Assembly (NCBI GenBank): GCA_964459205.1
Contig: CAYWKJ010000008.1
Coordinates: 1-39,923, forward strand
From: JABJMC01 sp964459205
Lineage (GTDB): Bacteria > Patescibacteriota > Gracilibacteria > UBA1369 > UBA12473
Direction: 5' to 3'
Length of the DNA stretch: 39,923 nucleotides
Shown: positions 8,761 to 17,615 of the stretch, in pieces
Numbering within the stretch: position 1 is the first letter of the stretch
How the letters are laid out: each line of letters begins with the position of its first letter
Translations under genes and position numbers: made by a program
Notes under the pieces: model-generated
What the model saw: the letters and a program-made list of their open reading frames with translations, nothing else
Told to the model about the DNA's origin: nothing
Database searches by the model: none

Positions 8761-8797
8761 AAAACGCTAAATAAGGCTTATTTAAGCGGCTAAAGCG
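8761..8797 (-). terminator. Nested dyads after the ATPase operon, possible terminator
   Basis: AAATAAG (8769-8775) and CTTATTT (8777-8783) form a near-continuous dyad, and GCTTA-TT-TAAGC (8776-8787) overlaps it as an alternative. Outer arms CGCT (8765-8768) and AGCG (8794-8797) could enclose both. On the minus strand the structure is followed by TTTT (8761-8764). It lies just after the last ATPase gene, so termination is plausible, but the stem is weak. A similar GCTTA...TAAGC element occurs at about 17667-17680 just before the operon. Confidence 0.4.
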
Positions 8798-8815
8798 TAA
8801 ATGAAAAAACTAATT

Positions 8816-9442
8816 TTAGGCCTCGGTCTTAGCCTTCACAATCATAGCCACAATACGCTCAGCACGCGCTCTTTCCTCGAGGTTTTGGCTGATAAATTTG
8901 ATCGTATCTTCGACATTCGGTATCATTACATGTTCAAGCGCGTTAACACGGCGACGGGTTTTTTCAAGTTCGTCAGCCATGCGCTCAGCTTTTTTCTCGG
9001 TTTCAGCTAATTGGATTAACAGAGGAAGAATTTCGCGCAATGAGGTAAGAGCGGTGTCTAATTCACCCGAAGTCTCAGTAAAGCCGTAACTTAGCACGTC
9101 TCCAACCACGTCAGCTTTGATATCAGCCAGTTTTACACTCATAACGTTCTTAGTTTCGATATCAAGCTCAACCTTGGTTGTAGGGGCTAAAAGTGCGGTT
9201 TCTAGGTACTCTGGATGGGGGATAACCGCAGAGGCTAAGAGTAAGTTTTGGAAAACTAGTCCAAGCTCCTTTTCGACCTCTTTACGAAGTTTCTGAACCT
9301 CACGAATGACGTCCATAAAAGCTTTCATCAGACCTTCCTGCTTATCTTTGAGCAGTTTGTGACCCTTTTTGGCACGCTTGAGCTTGTTTTTAAGCTCGAG
9401 GAGCGCCATTTTCGTCGGTTTGTAGCCAGTTAGAATGGCCAT
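8816..9442 (-). CDS. atpD: V/A-type ATPase subunit D (central stalk)
   Basis: Subunit D (ntpD) is the rotor shaft of the V1/A1 head, which turns inside the A3B3 hexamer and couples ATP turnover to ion movement. The protein is 208 aa, the usual length. It begins with the family signature GYKPTKMALLELKNKLKRAKKGHKLLKDKQ (residues about 6-35), and the two long antiparallel coiled-coil helices at the N- and C-termini are evident from heptad spacing, with the globular middle containing TTKVELDIETKNVMSVKL. It is the last gene of the nine-gene operon, 19 nt after subunit B. Its start is preceded by TATAAC rather than a Shine-Dalgarno site. Confidence 0.95.
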   Translation of the reverse strand: MAILTGYKPTKMALLELKNKLKRAKKGHKLLKDKQEGLMKAFMDVIREVQKLRKEVEKELGLVFQNLLLASAVIPHPEYLETALLAPTTKVELDIETKNVMSVKLADIKADVVGDVLSYGFTETSGELDTALTSLREILPLLIQLAETEKKAERMADELEKTRRRVNALEHVMIPNVEDTIKFISQNLEERARAERIVAMIVKAKTEA

Positions 9443-9461
9443 AGCATCAAATAGTTATAAA

Positions 9462-10874
9462 TTACTCCGCAGCGGCTTCAGCTGCTTTTTTGCCACCTTT
9501 CATATATTTCTCCATGTATTCCTTCTTCACACGTTTGAGCTCAGTCTCTGGAATGTCTTTTAATAGATTCCAGCCAAGGTTTAGAGAATCTTCAATTTCA
9601 CGGTTTGTTTCTCCTTGAGAAATGAATTGGTCTTCGAATTTATCAGCAAATTTAAGGTGAGCGCGGTCAGAGTCAGAGAGTGAACTTTCACCAAGAATAA
9701 CCGCGAGTTCACGCATTTCTACACCGTAAGCGTAAGAAGCAAATAATTGACCAATAACGTTAGCGTGGTCGTCACGAGTTTTGCCTTCACCTTGTCCTTT
9801 ACCCATCAAACGAGAAAGAGAAGGAAGAACAGAAACGGCTGGGTATAGACCTTTTTTGTGAAGATCACGTCCAAGTACGATCTGACCCTCGGTAATATAA
9901 CCAGTAAGGTCAATAATCGGGTGCGTAATATCATCATTCGGCATGGTCATAATTGGGAGCTGAGTAACAGATCCTCCCTTGCCTTTGATACGACCAGCTC
10001 TTTCGTATAGAGTAGAAAGATCGGTGTACATATAACCTGGGAAACCACCACGACCTGGCACCTCTTTTCGAGCCGCAGAAACTTCACGCAAGGCTTCACA
10101 GTAGTTAGTAACATCAGTGTAAACAACCAAAACGTGTTTACCTTTTTCAAAAGCTAAATATTCAGCGGTTGTAAGCGCAAGACGAGGAGTGGCAATACGC
10201 TCAATCACGGGATTGTCAGCGGTGTTAATAAATAGTACAGATCGTTCGATCGCACCGGTCTTTTTAAACTCGTTAATAAAGTACTGAGCTTCTTCAAATG
10301 GCACACCCATAGCCGCAAAAACAATGGAGAATTCACCTCCACCACCGTCACCAGAACGAACTTTAGCCTGGCGAGCAATTTGCGCGGCAAGTTTGTTGTG
10401 TGGAAGACCAGAACCCGAGAAAATCGGCAGTTTTTGGCCACGCACAAGTGTGTTCAGGGCATCGATAGTAGAAACACCAGTTTGAAAGTAGTCATTTGGC
10501 ATTTCGCGAGAAGCTGGATTGATTGGCGCACCGTTAATATCAATACGCTTGTCCGCAATAATTTTTGGTCCACCATCAATTGGTTGTCCGCGACCATCAA
10601 AGGTGCGGCCAAGCATGTCTTCAGACACATCTAAACGGAAGGTTTCTCCGAGAAAACGGGCTTTTGACCCTTCGGTAGAAATACCTTGTGGAGACTCAAA
10701 AAGCTGGACAACAGCCATTCCTTTTTGAGCGTCGAGGACTTTACCAAGACGTTCTTTACCATCGGCCAGAGTAAGGATAACCAACTCCTCATAGGTTACC
10801 TTTTCCCCTTCTGGCAATTCAATGAAAGCCAGAGGCCCGACGATGTCGCGAACGGTTTTAAATTCTTTTTGCAT
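9462..10874 (-). CDS. atpB: V/A-type ATPase subunit B (non-catalytic head subunit)
   Basis: Subunit B (ntpB) alternates with A in the hexameric head and forms the non-catalytic nucleotide interface. It is 470 aa, typical. The beta-barrel (residues about 10-75) is followed by the RecA-like core. In place of a Walker A there is FSGSGLPHNKLAAQIARQA (near residue 152), as expected for B, and the family motif PGRGGFPGYMYTDLSTLYERAGR is complete near residues 275-297. The C-terminal helical domain ends in a lysine- and alanine-rich tail (KGGKKAAEAAAE). It is co-transcribed with A (28 nt upstream) and D. CTAATAACC lies 10 nt before the ATG. Confidence 0.97.
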   Translation of the reverse strand: MQKEFKTVRDIVGPLAFIELPEGEKVTYEELVILTLADGKERLGKVLDAQKGMAVVQLFESPQGISTEGSKARFLGETFRLDVSEDMLGRTFDGRGQPIDGGPKIIADKRIDINGAPINPASREMPNDYFQTGVSTIDALNTLVRGQKLPIFSGSGLPHNKLAAQIARQAKVRSGDGGGGEFSIVFAAMGVPFEEAQYFINEFKKTGAIERSVLFINTADNPVIERIATPRLALTTAEYLAFEKGKHVLVVYTDVTNYCEALREVSAARKEVPGRGGFPGYMYTDLSTLYERAGRIKGKGGSVTQLPIMTMPNDDITHPIIDLTGYITEGQIVLGRDLHKKGLYPAVSVLPSLSRLMGKGQGEGKTRDDHANVIGQLFASYAYGVEMRELAVILGESSLSDSDRAHLKFADKFEDQFISQGETNREIEDSLNLGWNLLKDIPETELKRVKKEYMEKYMKGGKKAAEAAAE

Positions 10875-10902
10875 GGAATAATAAGGTTATTAGCGAGATT
10901 AA

Positions 10903-12702
10903 TTAAGCAAGTTTCTGGACTTCGGTCGTAATTTTGTCGATTAGAGCCTGGAATTTGTCTTCTTCGCCCTCAGGGATATCTTTGACGCGGGCTACTTCTT
11001 GAATTAAAGAGTGGCTCTTAAGGCTGTCGATATCAAAGCTTTCGTTTCCAACTAGTTCACGAGCAGCGTAATAAAGCGTCATAATACATTTGAGCATCCA
11101 GTATTGCTTTTTGAGTGGAGTGCGAGCATCGTCAGGGTCAAAAGCATTTTGGAACAAGAAGTCTTCACGGATAGATTTAGCGACTAATAGTAGAAGCTGT
11201 TCACGTGCAGAAAGAGAGTCAGCTCCAACTAAACGAACAAGCTCCTCAAGTTTGGCTTCTTGTTGAAGGATATCCATGGCTTCGTTACGAATGGTTGGAT
11301 AATCTTCGGCTACTTCAGTCTTTAAGTAACTTTCAATGTTATCGGTATAAAGAGTGTAAGAAGTAAGCCAGTTAATCGCCGGATAGTGACGAGCGTAAGC
11401 AAGCTTAGAATCTAGACCCCAGAAGGTTTTGGTAACACGAAGAGTGTTCTGGGTAACCGGCTCGGAAAAGTCACCACCAGGAGGCGATACTGCTCCAATA
11501 ACAGATAGAGAACCGTCACGATCTTCGTTACCAAGACAAGCAACGTAACCAGCTCTTTCATAGAAAGCAGCAATACGAGAAGCAAGGTAAGCAGGATAAC
11601 CTTCCTCACCAGGCATTTCTTCTAGACGACCACCCATTTCACGCATGGCCTCAGCCCAACGAGAAGTAGAGTCAGCCATCAAAGCTACGTCGTATCCCAT
11701 GTCACGGTAGTACTCCGCAATCGTGATTCCAACGTATACTGACGCCTCACGAGCCGCCACCGGCATATTAGAAGTATTGGCAATCAAAATAGTTCGTTTC
11801 ATAAGTGGTTCACCAGAGTTTGGATCTTCGAGGTGAGGGAACTCTACTAGCACCTCAGTCATTTCGTTTCCACGTTCTCCGCATCCAATATAAACAATAA
11901 TTTGCGCATCACAGAACTTAGCGAGCGCTTGTTGAGTAACAGTCTTGCCAGCTCCAAATGGTCCTGGAATACAAGCGGCACCACCTTTCGCAAGAGTAAA
12001 GAAAGTATCTACCGAACGGCCACCAGTTTTAAGTGGCATGTAAGGCACTTTTTTAGCCTTAGCTGGGCGAGGAATACGAATTGGCCACTCTTGGACCATG
12101 TTAACTTCGTGAACCTTACCGTCAGCGTCTTCGATTTCAGCAACAGTCTCTTTAATAGTTAGATTCCCACTCTTAATTGATTTAATAGTTCCTTCAATGT
12201 GCGGGGGGACCATAACTTTGTGCTCAATCAGAGTTGTTTCTTGAATTGTTCCGAGAACATCACCGCCAATCACTTTGTCACCATTACTTACTACCGCTTT
12301 TAAGTCCCATTTTTTGTCGTAATCAAGTCCTGGAACTTCAACACCACGGGTAATAAAAGGACCAACTTTGGATTCGATTCCAGAAAGTGGCCGTTGAATT
12401 CCATCGTAAATTGAGGTGAGAAGACCAGGTCCAAGCTCCACAGTCATAGTTTCACCGGTGAGCTCAACAGGTTCGCCAGGGCCAATTCCAGCAGTTTCTT
12501 CGTAAACCTGGATTGCTGCTTCATCGCCATTAAGACGAATGACTTCTCCCATTAAACGTTCGTCACCCACACGGGTAACTTCGAACATTTTGGCATCTTT
12601 CATACCGTTCGCAATCACTAGAGGACCAGCTACACGGAGGATTACACCGCTCGCAGCTTTAGTCTTAGTTTTCGGGGCTTCTTCAGCCGTTTGAGTATTC
12701 AT
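10903..12702 (-). CDS. atpA: V/A-type ATPase catalytic subunit A
   Basis: Subunit A (ntpA) hydrolyses or synthesises ATP. It is 599 aa, normal for the family. The N-terminal beta-barrel (about 20-90) is followed by the non-homologous bulge domain (about 115-200) that distinguishes A from F1-beta. Walker A GPFGAGKT is at residues 247-254, with the GERGNE motif containing the catalytic glutamate near 276-280 and the Walker B region (ILIANTSNMP...MADSTSRWAEAMRE) downstream. The first 18 residues are a polar Thr/Lys/Ala extension before the conserved SGVILRVAGPLV; this may be a lineage-specific tail. CTAATAACC precedes the ATG by 7 nt, nearly identical to the element before atpB. Confidence 0.98.
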   Translation of the reverse strand: MNTQTAEEAPKTKTKAASGVILRVAGPLVIANGMKDAKMFEVTRVGDERLMGEVIRLNGDEAAIQVYEETAGIGPGEPVELTGETMTVELGPGLLTSIYDGIQRPLSGIESKVGPFITRGVEVPGLDYDKKWDLKAVVSNGDKVIGGDVLGTIQETTLIEHKVMVPPHIEGTIKSIKSGNLTIKETVAEIEDADGKVHEVNMVQEWPIRIPRPAKAKKVPYMPLKTGGRSVDTFFTLAKGGAACIPGPFGAGKTVTQQALAKFCDAQIIVYIGCGERGNEMTEVLVEFPHLEDPNSGEPLMKRTILIANTSNMPVAAREASVYVGITIAEYYRDMGYDVALMADSTSRWAEAMREMGGRLEEMPGEEGYPAYLASRIAAFYERAGYVACLGNEDRDGSLSVIGAVSPPGGDFSEPVTQNTLRVTKTFWGLDSKLAYARHYPAINWLTSYTLYTDNIESYLKTEVAEDYPTIRNEAMDILQQEAKLEELVRLVGADSLSAREQLLLLVAKSIREDFLFQNAFDPDDARTPLKKQYWMLKCIMTLYYAARELVGNESFDIDSLKSHSLIQEVARVKDIPEGEEDKFQALIDKITTEVQKLA

Positions 12703-12736
12703 GAGTTAAGGTTATTAGAGTTTTTTTAATAAAAAA

Positions 12737-13093
12737 TTAAGCTTTTAAAATATTGGATCCAATGGCTTTTTCCACAATTTCTCCAAGGCGATCTAAGCCA
12801 AATCCGGTGGATCCTTCTGGTCCGGGTAGGGCAATAATCGCAGGCAAAGCATCAGCTGTAACTTTTTTATATTCGTCAGTTGGAATTGCTTTGGCATCGT
12901 TTTCAAGAATAAAAATAATGGCGTAACGACATAGGTCTTTGCCTTCGAGCGTTTCCATTTTTAGTTTTTGTAGAGTCTCCAAAGTTTGCTCGGCATTTTC
13001 TGTAAAATGAGTGTTTACGCCGATGGCTTTAAATCCGAGAACAACATCTCTGGGGCCAACAATGGCGATATCGTGTTTAGTAGTTTTACTCAT
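12737..13093 (-). CDS. atpF: V/A-type ATPase subunit F
   Basis: Subunit F (ntpG in E. hirae nomenclature) is a small Rossmann-like protein that binds the D shaft and can regulate the head. It is 118 aa. The family start HDIAIVGPRDVVLGFKAIGVN (residues about 7-27) and the mid-protein strand YAIIFILENDAKAIP are visible; the C-terminal part contains FGLDRLGEIVEKAIG. Its ATG is 2 nt after the stop of subunit C, implying translational coupling. It is not an F-type ATPase component despite the symbol. Confidence 0.92.
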   Translation of the reverse strand: MSKTTKHDIAIVGPRDVVLGFKAIGVNTHFTENAEQTLETLQKLKMETLEGKDLCRYAIIFILENDAKAIPTDEYKKVTADALPAIIALPGPEGSTGFGLDRLGEIVEKAIGSNILKA

Positions 13094-13095
13094 AA

Positions 13096-14133
13096 TTAAA
13101 CATAAAGTTTATGAATTCGATCACGTAGCATTTCTTCTGGAATGCCACGAAGTTTGCCCACCATAATCATGCGAATAATGCGGGCGTTGTTTTGTTTCGC
13201 AAAGAAATAAGCGAGAACAGCCTCAGGACCAGAATCGACATAGCGCGAACCGCGCGCAAAATCGATTAAAAGTTCCTCAGCGTATTTTTCTAAATAAAGG
13301 AAAGATTTGTGTTTTTCATAAGCTTCGAGCCCACGATTTACCACTGATTCGTAGTCTGTTCCTTTAAAAATTCCAGTAAGTGAGTTTTTGTCGGTCTCCA
13401 TGCCGTCTTTGAACTTGTAAGTTGGCAAAGTGCCACCCTTTAAGAACACATCATCAAGTAAGTTGTTGGTTATAAAGAAATCTTCTTGGCCAAGTAGTTT
13501 GATTCTAAGGAATCCTTTGATATTCATTAAGTCGATCCATTTTTGGACGAATTTCATAACAAATGAGTTTCCAGTCTTTTTGGCAATTTCAGCTAGTATT
13601 TCAAATAAAACGCGGTCTAAAAGCAGATCAATAAAACGAGGGTCAGAGGTTTTTTCGTAAGTTAAACGTGTTTTTTTGATGCCTTCTTTGATTTTGTTAG
13701 TTAAAGCCTCGTCTAATGGGAAGTATTCGTGATCTTTTTCAAAGAAAAAGGCCTCAACCGCTTCTACGGGAATGCGGCCGATTGTCATTAATTGTCCGCG
13801 AATTTCTTCTTGGCCCTTGTCGCTGGCCAGACCTTTTAAAACAGTTTTGAAATTGTGAAAGTCAAAAGGTAAGAAAAGGATGTCGAGAAGTAGTGGGTCT
13901 GGCACAATGCGGTCTAAAAGCTCTTTGGCATCTTGAAGTCCGGCATCAATTACCTCCTGGAAATCTTCGGTTTTTTTAATATCGCCCACGTGATTAGCAT
14001 AGGCCGTGTCATTTAAAATTTTGTAAGCCTCTTTGGCTTCTTTGGCACCAAGCATTCGTTCGACATCTGTCATGTCGAGTAACATTGGTTCGAGCGAGCG
14101 AACGCGAGCGGTGGCGTAAGAGAATTGGCTCAT
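13096..14133 (-). CDS. atpC: V/A-type ATPase subunit C (rotor cap)
   Basis: Subunit C (V-ATPase subunit d-like, ntpC) is the funnel that joins the D-F shaft to the membrane ring. It is 345 aa, typical. Features are the N-terminal YATARVRSLEPMLLDMTDVERML, the helical repeats with PLLLDILFLPFDFHNFKTVLK (near residue 80-100) and the C-terminal signature PEAVLAYFFAKQNNARIIRMIMVGKLRGIPEEMLRDRIHKLYV, whose LRG/IP segment is conserved in bacterial V-ATPases. It begins 3 nt after the stop of subunit E and is followed by F after 2 nt, so translation is likely coupled along this block. Confidence 0.93.
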   Translation of the reverse strand: MSQFSYATARVRSLEPMLLDMTDVERMLGAKEAKEAYKILNDTAYANHVGDIKKTEDFQEVIDAGLQDAKELLDRIVPDPLLLDILFLPFDFHNFKTVLKGLASDKGQEEIRGQLMTIGRIPVEAVEAFFFEKDHEYFPLDEALTNKIKEGIKKTRLTYEKTSDPRFIDLLLDRVLFEILAEIAKKTGNSFVMKFVQKWIDLMNIKGFLRIKLLGQEDFFITNNLLDDVFLKGGTLPTYKFKDGMETDKNSLTGIFKGTDYESVVNRGLEAYEKHKSFLYLEKYAEELLIDFARGSRYVDSGPEAVLAYFFAKQNNARIIRMIMVGKLRGIPEEMLRDRIHKLYV

Positions 14134-14136
14134 AGT

Positions 14137-14704
14137 TTATGGAAAAAGAAGTTGATTAAGTTGCATTTCAAGTTCACCCCAGAGTTCTTTTTGAAGCAAA
14201 GAGTCGATAGAGAAGTCGACTTCGACTTTTCCGGAAGTAAGAATAAAGCCACCGGCAATTGAGGCGGCGTTGGTTCCTAAATTAAATGAGGCCCCAGAAG
14301 CATCAAGAGCTTTTTTGGTTTCAGATTCTTTGCCTTTGGCTGGAATAATGGTTCCTTCTTTGAATTCTTTAGTCGCTTTTTTAAGAAGAATAGCCACGAT
14401 ATCAACGTATTGATCTGAATTAACAATTGCTTTGATAGTTTCATCAGCAACTGTTGCGAGGATTTCACGTTTTTTGCGAAGCATGTTGTTACGAGTTTCC
14501 ATTTTAGCGAAAACTTTAGCCCGGTCTTTTGCTTTGACGCAATTGTCTTCGATTTTGGTACTTATTTCGATTTTGCGTTGTTTGCGTTTTTCTTCATATT
14601 CCGCCGTGATCTTAGCAATAGCTGCATCACGCTCTTTATCGAGCTTGGCGATTTCTGCTTCCGCAGTTTTTTTTGATTTGATCGAGGATATCTTTTAAAG
14701 CCAT
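14137..14704 (-). CDS. atpE: V/A-type ATPase subunit E, frameshifted at an A8 run
   Basis: Subunit E forms the peripheral stalk with H/G. The start ATG at 14704 gives MALKDILDQIKK, but an A8 run (plus-strand T at 14667-14674) puts the frame out; it then stops after about 22 codons. Removing one A restores one open frame through KKTAEAEIAKLDKERDAAI, a long charged coiled coil, and the globular C-terminal half (METRNNMLRKKREILATVADETIKA...ASIAGGFILTSGKVEVDFSID), giving 188 aa, normal for the family. The C-terminal half alone could start at ATG 14502 (121 aa), but this would lack the stalk helix. Either the assembly has one base too many, or the product is made by +1 slippage. The most slippery -1 heptamer would lead to the wrong frame. 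CTAAC precedes the ATG. Overall identity as subunit E is clear. Confidence 0.85.
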
Positions 14705-14771
14705 TTTTAATTGTTAGTAATTTGAGATCAATTCGAGAGATGAGAAGCTCATCTCCCGTCAAATTCCAAAT

Positions 14772-15242
14772 TTAAACTTCGATGAAAGCCCAGAGAAGTA
14801 GGGTGATCAAAAGACCGATAACCGCGTAAGTTTCTACCATAGCAGCCATGATAACCGCTTTACCAACATTGGCTTGGTCTTTAGCAACAGAGTGAAGACC
14901 AGCGGCAGCAACTTTACCTTGGTAAATACCAGAAATAAGACCAGTAATAGCAACTGGCAAACAGGCAAAGAAAAGTAGCCAACCAGTTTCCATAGAAATA
15001 GAAGCTACTTCGCCACCAAATAAACCAAGCTTAAAGATAACAAGAAGACCTCCTAGGAAGCCGTAAATACCTTGAGTGCCAGGTAGCGCTTGGATAAGAA
15101 GAACTTTACCAAAAAGTTCAGGTTTTTCACTAATTACTCCAGCACCAGAAAGACCAGCAAGTCCAACTCCAACGGCGGATCCAGCTCCTCCGAGGAAAAC
15201 AGATAGGGTCGCTCCAGCGATAGCAATAGCAACAGCAGACAT
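14772..15242 (-). CDS. atpK: V/A-type ATPase subunit K (membrane rotor ring proteolipid)
   Basis: Subunit K (ntpK) forms the ion-carrying c-ring in the membrane. It is 156 aa with four transmembrane helices as two hairpins, so a duplicated form; the first hairpin lacks the carboxylate and keeps Gln. All E. hirae NtpK Na+ ligands have counterparts: Leu53, Thr56 and Gln57 in ALPGTQGIYG, Gln108 in GIYQGKVAAAG, and the essential Glu137 in AAMVETYA. This predicts Na+ rather than H+ coupling (an inference from known ligand sets). Glycine-rich helix 1 (GGAGSAVGVGLAGLSGAG) provides ring packing. It lies between I and E in the operon. CTTTAACCC precedes the ATG by 8 nt. Confidence 0.97.
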   Translation of the reverse strand: MSAVAIAIAGATLSVFLGGAGSAVGVGLAGLSGAGVISEKPELFGKVLLIQALPGTQGIYGFLGGLLVIFKLGLFGGEVASISMETGWLLFFACLPVAITGLISGIYQGKVAAAGLHSVAKDQANVGKAVIMAAMVETYAVIGLLITLLLWAFIEV

Positions 15243-15263
15243 AATATAAGGGTTAAAGATTTT

Positions 15264-17234
15264 TTAAGTAATAATAATGTATTTGCAGGTGCGTTTGAAT
15301 GGTTTGAAACCAATTCCACCACCTTCCATAAATTTACTAAAGAACTCTACAAACTGAAGACGTGCAGAGTGAATAAAGGCCCCAAGAGCAGATAACACTA
15401 GGTTCATCGTGTGACCCAGAATCAAAACAATAATCGCGACAACAATTCCAACGTAAGGGATAAGATCATAAGCAAGAGCAGCAATAATATTCATGGCAAA
15501 AGCAATAATCCCGGTACCAAGACCAAGCGCCATAATACGAGAGTAAGACAAAATATCTCCGAGGTAGCCAACTAGTCCGTATAAGGAGAGAACTCCAATG
15601 CCAAATTTAGCAGGGATGCTTTTTTGTTTGCGTCCTTGGGTGAGAATCATAGCGGCAACACCACCTAGGACACACCATTTTAAGATTCCAGCGTATTCAG
15701 TTGGGATTAAGGCCCCGCTAGAGGCTAGCCCAAATCCAATGATTGCGAGTAAGAAATAAATCCAAAGGAAACTATCCAACACAGCATCTAAATATTGTTT
15801 CTGTTTGATTTTCCACCAACCATCAATTCCTTTACCAATTAGAACTTGAACGATTCCAAGCACAAGAGCTAATACTAGGAAGATAAGTGGCCCAGATCCA
15901 GCAGCAGGATTTAAGATTTGGCCTTTAAAGGCGCCATTTTCAATCATAAATGAAGGTGCTTGTTCGACTGTAAGCCCAAAATATCCACCAAAGAAATATC
16001 CAGCGACCATAGTAAGAACTCCACCCCACATTAATAGGCGAATCAGTCCAGTGCTTTCTTTTGGAAGGTTAAAGAATCTAAGCATTAGGAACATAATTAC
16101 AAATAGCATCAGTCCGTAGCCAGCATCTGTTAAACAAAGGGCAAAAAACACAATAAAGAAAGTAGCCAAGAATGGAGTAGGATCCACTTCGTTAGCTAAG
16201 GGGAATCCATAAAGCTTGGTTACTGATTCAAAAGGCCAAGATGTTCGTTTGTTGTGCAGCAAAATTGGCGGGTCTTCACCTTTGGCTGGCTTGATTTTTT
16301 CGATAGCGGTTGAAGGAAATTTCTCATCTAATTCTTTTTGGATCTTTTCAAGATCAAGCTTGGCGATCCAACCTGTTACAACAAAACTATAGGTGGTTCC
16401 TTTAAGCTTTTCACGGACGCGTTGATCTTCTTGTTGCCAGGCAAAAACATCATGCACAATTTGTAGGTTTTCTAGATGTTTGCCAAGATTTGCGAATTCT
16501 TCGATGTTTTTAGCAATGGCTTTGGCAATAGCTTCTTTTTCAGTAGTGATTTCTTTAAGTCGATCAGAAACTGTCATTGGCAACTCAGGAAGTTCGATCT
16601 CCTGGAATTTCATTTTTGATAGAAGTTGCTTGCTTTCACTTTCATACTCCTTAGCAATGGCCACTACAACATAAGAAGTAGAGGTTTCTTCATGGATTTT
16701 TTCAATATTAGTTAGTTCACCAAGTCCTTTTAAGGCTTTTTTTAGGGCATCGTATTCAAGGGTTGGGACTTCTCCTAAATGGATATTAACGTGTGAGGTT
16801 TCGCGTGGGACATCTAGTTTAAAGCGTAGTTTTTTCCAGTTAAGAAGAAGCGCTTCTTCAGCTTCTAAAGCGGTTTGAGTGTTTTGGTCAGCGTTGTGCT
16901 TTTCTTCGGCGGTTTGGCATTCTTTAATAATAGCGCGGTAATCAAAACCACCTTTTACAGTTCCAATAGCGCTTTCGGAAGTTAAAGTAGGCTTACCAGC
17001 CCAAATTGGACGTTTGGCCGCATAAGGAGTTAATAATTTAATGGCAAAATCAGTGTTGGCGACAATAAAATCAATATCGTGATCCTCCTTTTCAATATTT
17101 TCTAACTCTAATTCAGTGCCTTCGGAGATCTCTTCGACCTGCATGACACCTCGTTTTTGGAGGAGAGCTAAAACTTTTTCAAGGTCCGTCTTCATGCCTA
17201 GAATCTGGACCTTTTCCATGGCGAGAACAGCCAT
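15264..17234 (-). CDS. atpI: V/A-type ATPase subunit I (stator, membrane)
   Basis: Subunit I (ntpI, homologous to eukaryotic subunit a) provides the ion half-channels and anchors the peripheral stalks. It is 656 aa. Residues 1-340 are the cytoplasmic arm with a coiled coil (about 220-265). The membrane half begins near residue 355 with about seven to eight hydrophobic helices. Family residues are present: CLTDAGYG (368-374), the essential arginine in LGDILSYSRIMALGLG (Arg566), and the C-terminal GAFIHSARLQFVEFFSKF (His622, Arg625, Glu630). The C-terminus is an unusual basic-hydrophobic tail (KRTCKYIIIT). CCTAACCC lies 7 nt before the start. The next gene, K, starts 21 nt after the stop. Confidence 0.95.
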   Translation of the reverse strand: MAVLAMEKVQILGMKTDLEKVLALLQKRGVMQVEEISEGTELELENIEKEDHDIDFIVANTDFAIKLLTPYAAKRPIWAGKPTLTSESAIGTVKGGFDYRAIIKECQTAEEKHNADQNTQTALEAEEALLLNWKKLRFKLDVPRETSHVNIHLGEVPTLEYDALKKALKGLGELTNIEKIHEETSTSYVVVAIAKEYESESKQLLSKMKFQEIELPELPMTVSDRLKEITTEKEAIAKAIAKNIEEFANLGKHLENLQIVHDVFAWQQEDQRVREKLKGTTYSFVVTGWIAKLDLEKIQKELDEKFPSTAIEKIKPAKGEDPPILLHNKRTSWPFESVTKLYGFPLANEVDPTPFLATFFIVFFALCLTDAGYGLMLFVIMFLMLRFFNLPKESTGLIRLLMWGGVLTMVAGYFFGGYFGLTVEQAPSFMIENGAFKGQILNPAAGSGPLIFLVLALVLGIVQVLIGKGIDGWWKIKQKQYLDAVLDSFLWIYFLLAIIGFGLASSGALIPTEYAGILKWCVLGGVAAMILTQGRKQKSIPAKFGIGVLSLYGLVGYLGDILSYSRIMALGLGTGIIAFAMNIIAALAYDLIPYVGIVVAIIVLILGHTMNLVLSALGAFIHSARLQFVEFFSKFMEGGGIGFKPFKRTCKYIIIT

Positions 17235-17258
17235 AGTTTTGGGTTAGGAACAAATTAT

Positions 17259-17586
17259 TTAAGAAACGCCAACAAATTCTTGGAAAGCTTTGACTGCTTG
17301 GCGAACAGCCTGCTCTTTACGCATGTCAGCTTCCCGTTCTAGGGTTTGGATGTCACGTTCGCCTCCTGATAAGGCATCTTTACAAATTTGACTAGCTTCT
17401 GTTTTGGCGGCAGTGATTTTTTTCTTTGCCGGCCTTTTTTTCAGTGTCTACAAAGTCTTCAAATTCTTTTTGAGATTTTTCCTTTGCGTCAATTACCATT
17501 TTATCGTTTCGTTTTTTGGCCTCTTCGATCATTTTTTTGGCCTCTTTTTCGGTGTCGTGAATATCTGTAATTGGGTGCGTAGTCAT
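17259..17586 (-). CDS. V/A-type ATPase subunit H/G, frameshifted at an A7 run
   Basis: This is the first gene of the ATPase operon and occupies the position of the small peripheral-stalk subunit (ntpF of E. hirae, G of Thermus). It starts MTTHPITDIHDTEKEAKKMIEEAKKRND, a charged coiled coil that pairs with subunit E. In the assembled frame it stops after 64 codons. An A7 run (plus-strand T at 17417-17423) causes this; with six A the frame continues through KITAAKTEASQICKDALSG, ending READMRKEQAVRQAVKAF-QEFVGVS, 108 aa, the expected length. The corrected frame is a continuous helix. Like atpE, it needs one fewer A or a +1 shift. Homopolymers of seven remain in frame in neighbouring genes. The C-terminal stop is TAA at 17259. 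Confidence 0.75.
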
Positions 17587-17615
17587 AGTTTTAGATTATT
17601 TTTAGAACGCGCGTA

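Noticed and set aside
8769..8787. Attachment or integration site from the repeated GCTTA..TAAGC element at both ends of the ATPase operon
   Set aside because: The shared element (also about 17667-17680) is short, AT-rich and not identical, and there is no integrase; more likely terminator debris.
14660..14680. Programmed -1 frameshift at A-AAA-AAC in atpE
   Set aside because: A -1 shift leads to a frame that does not encode subunit E. Only +1 (or loss of one A) restores the protein.
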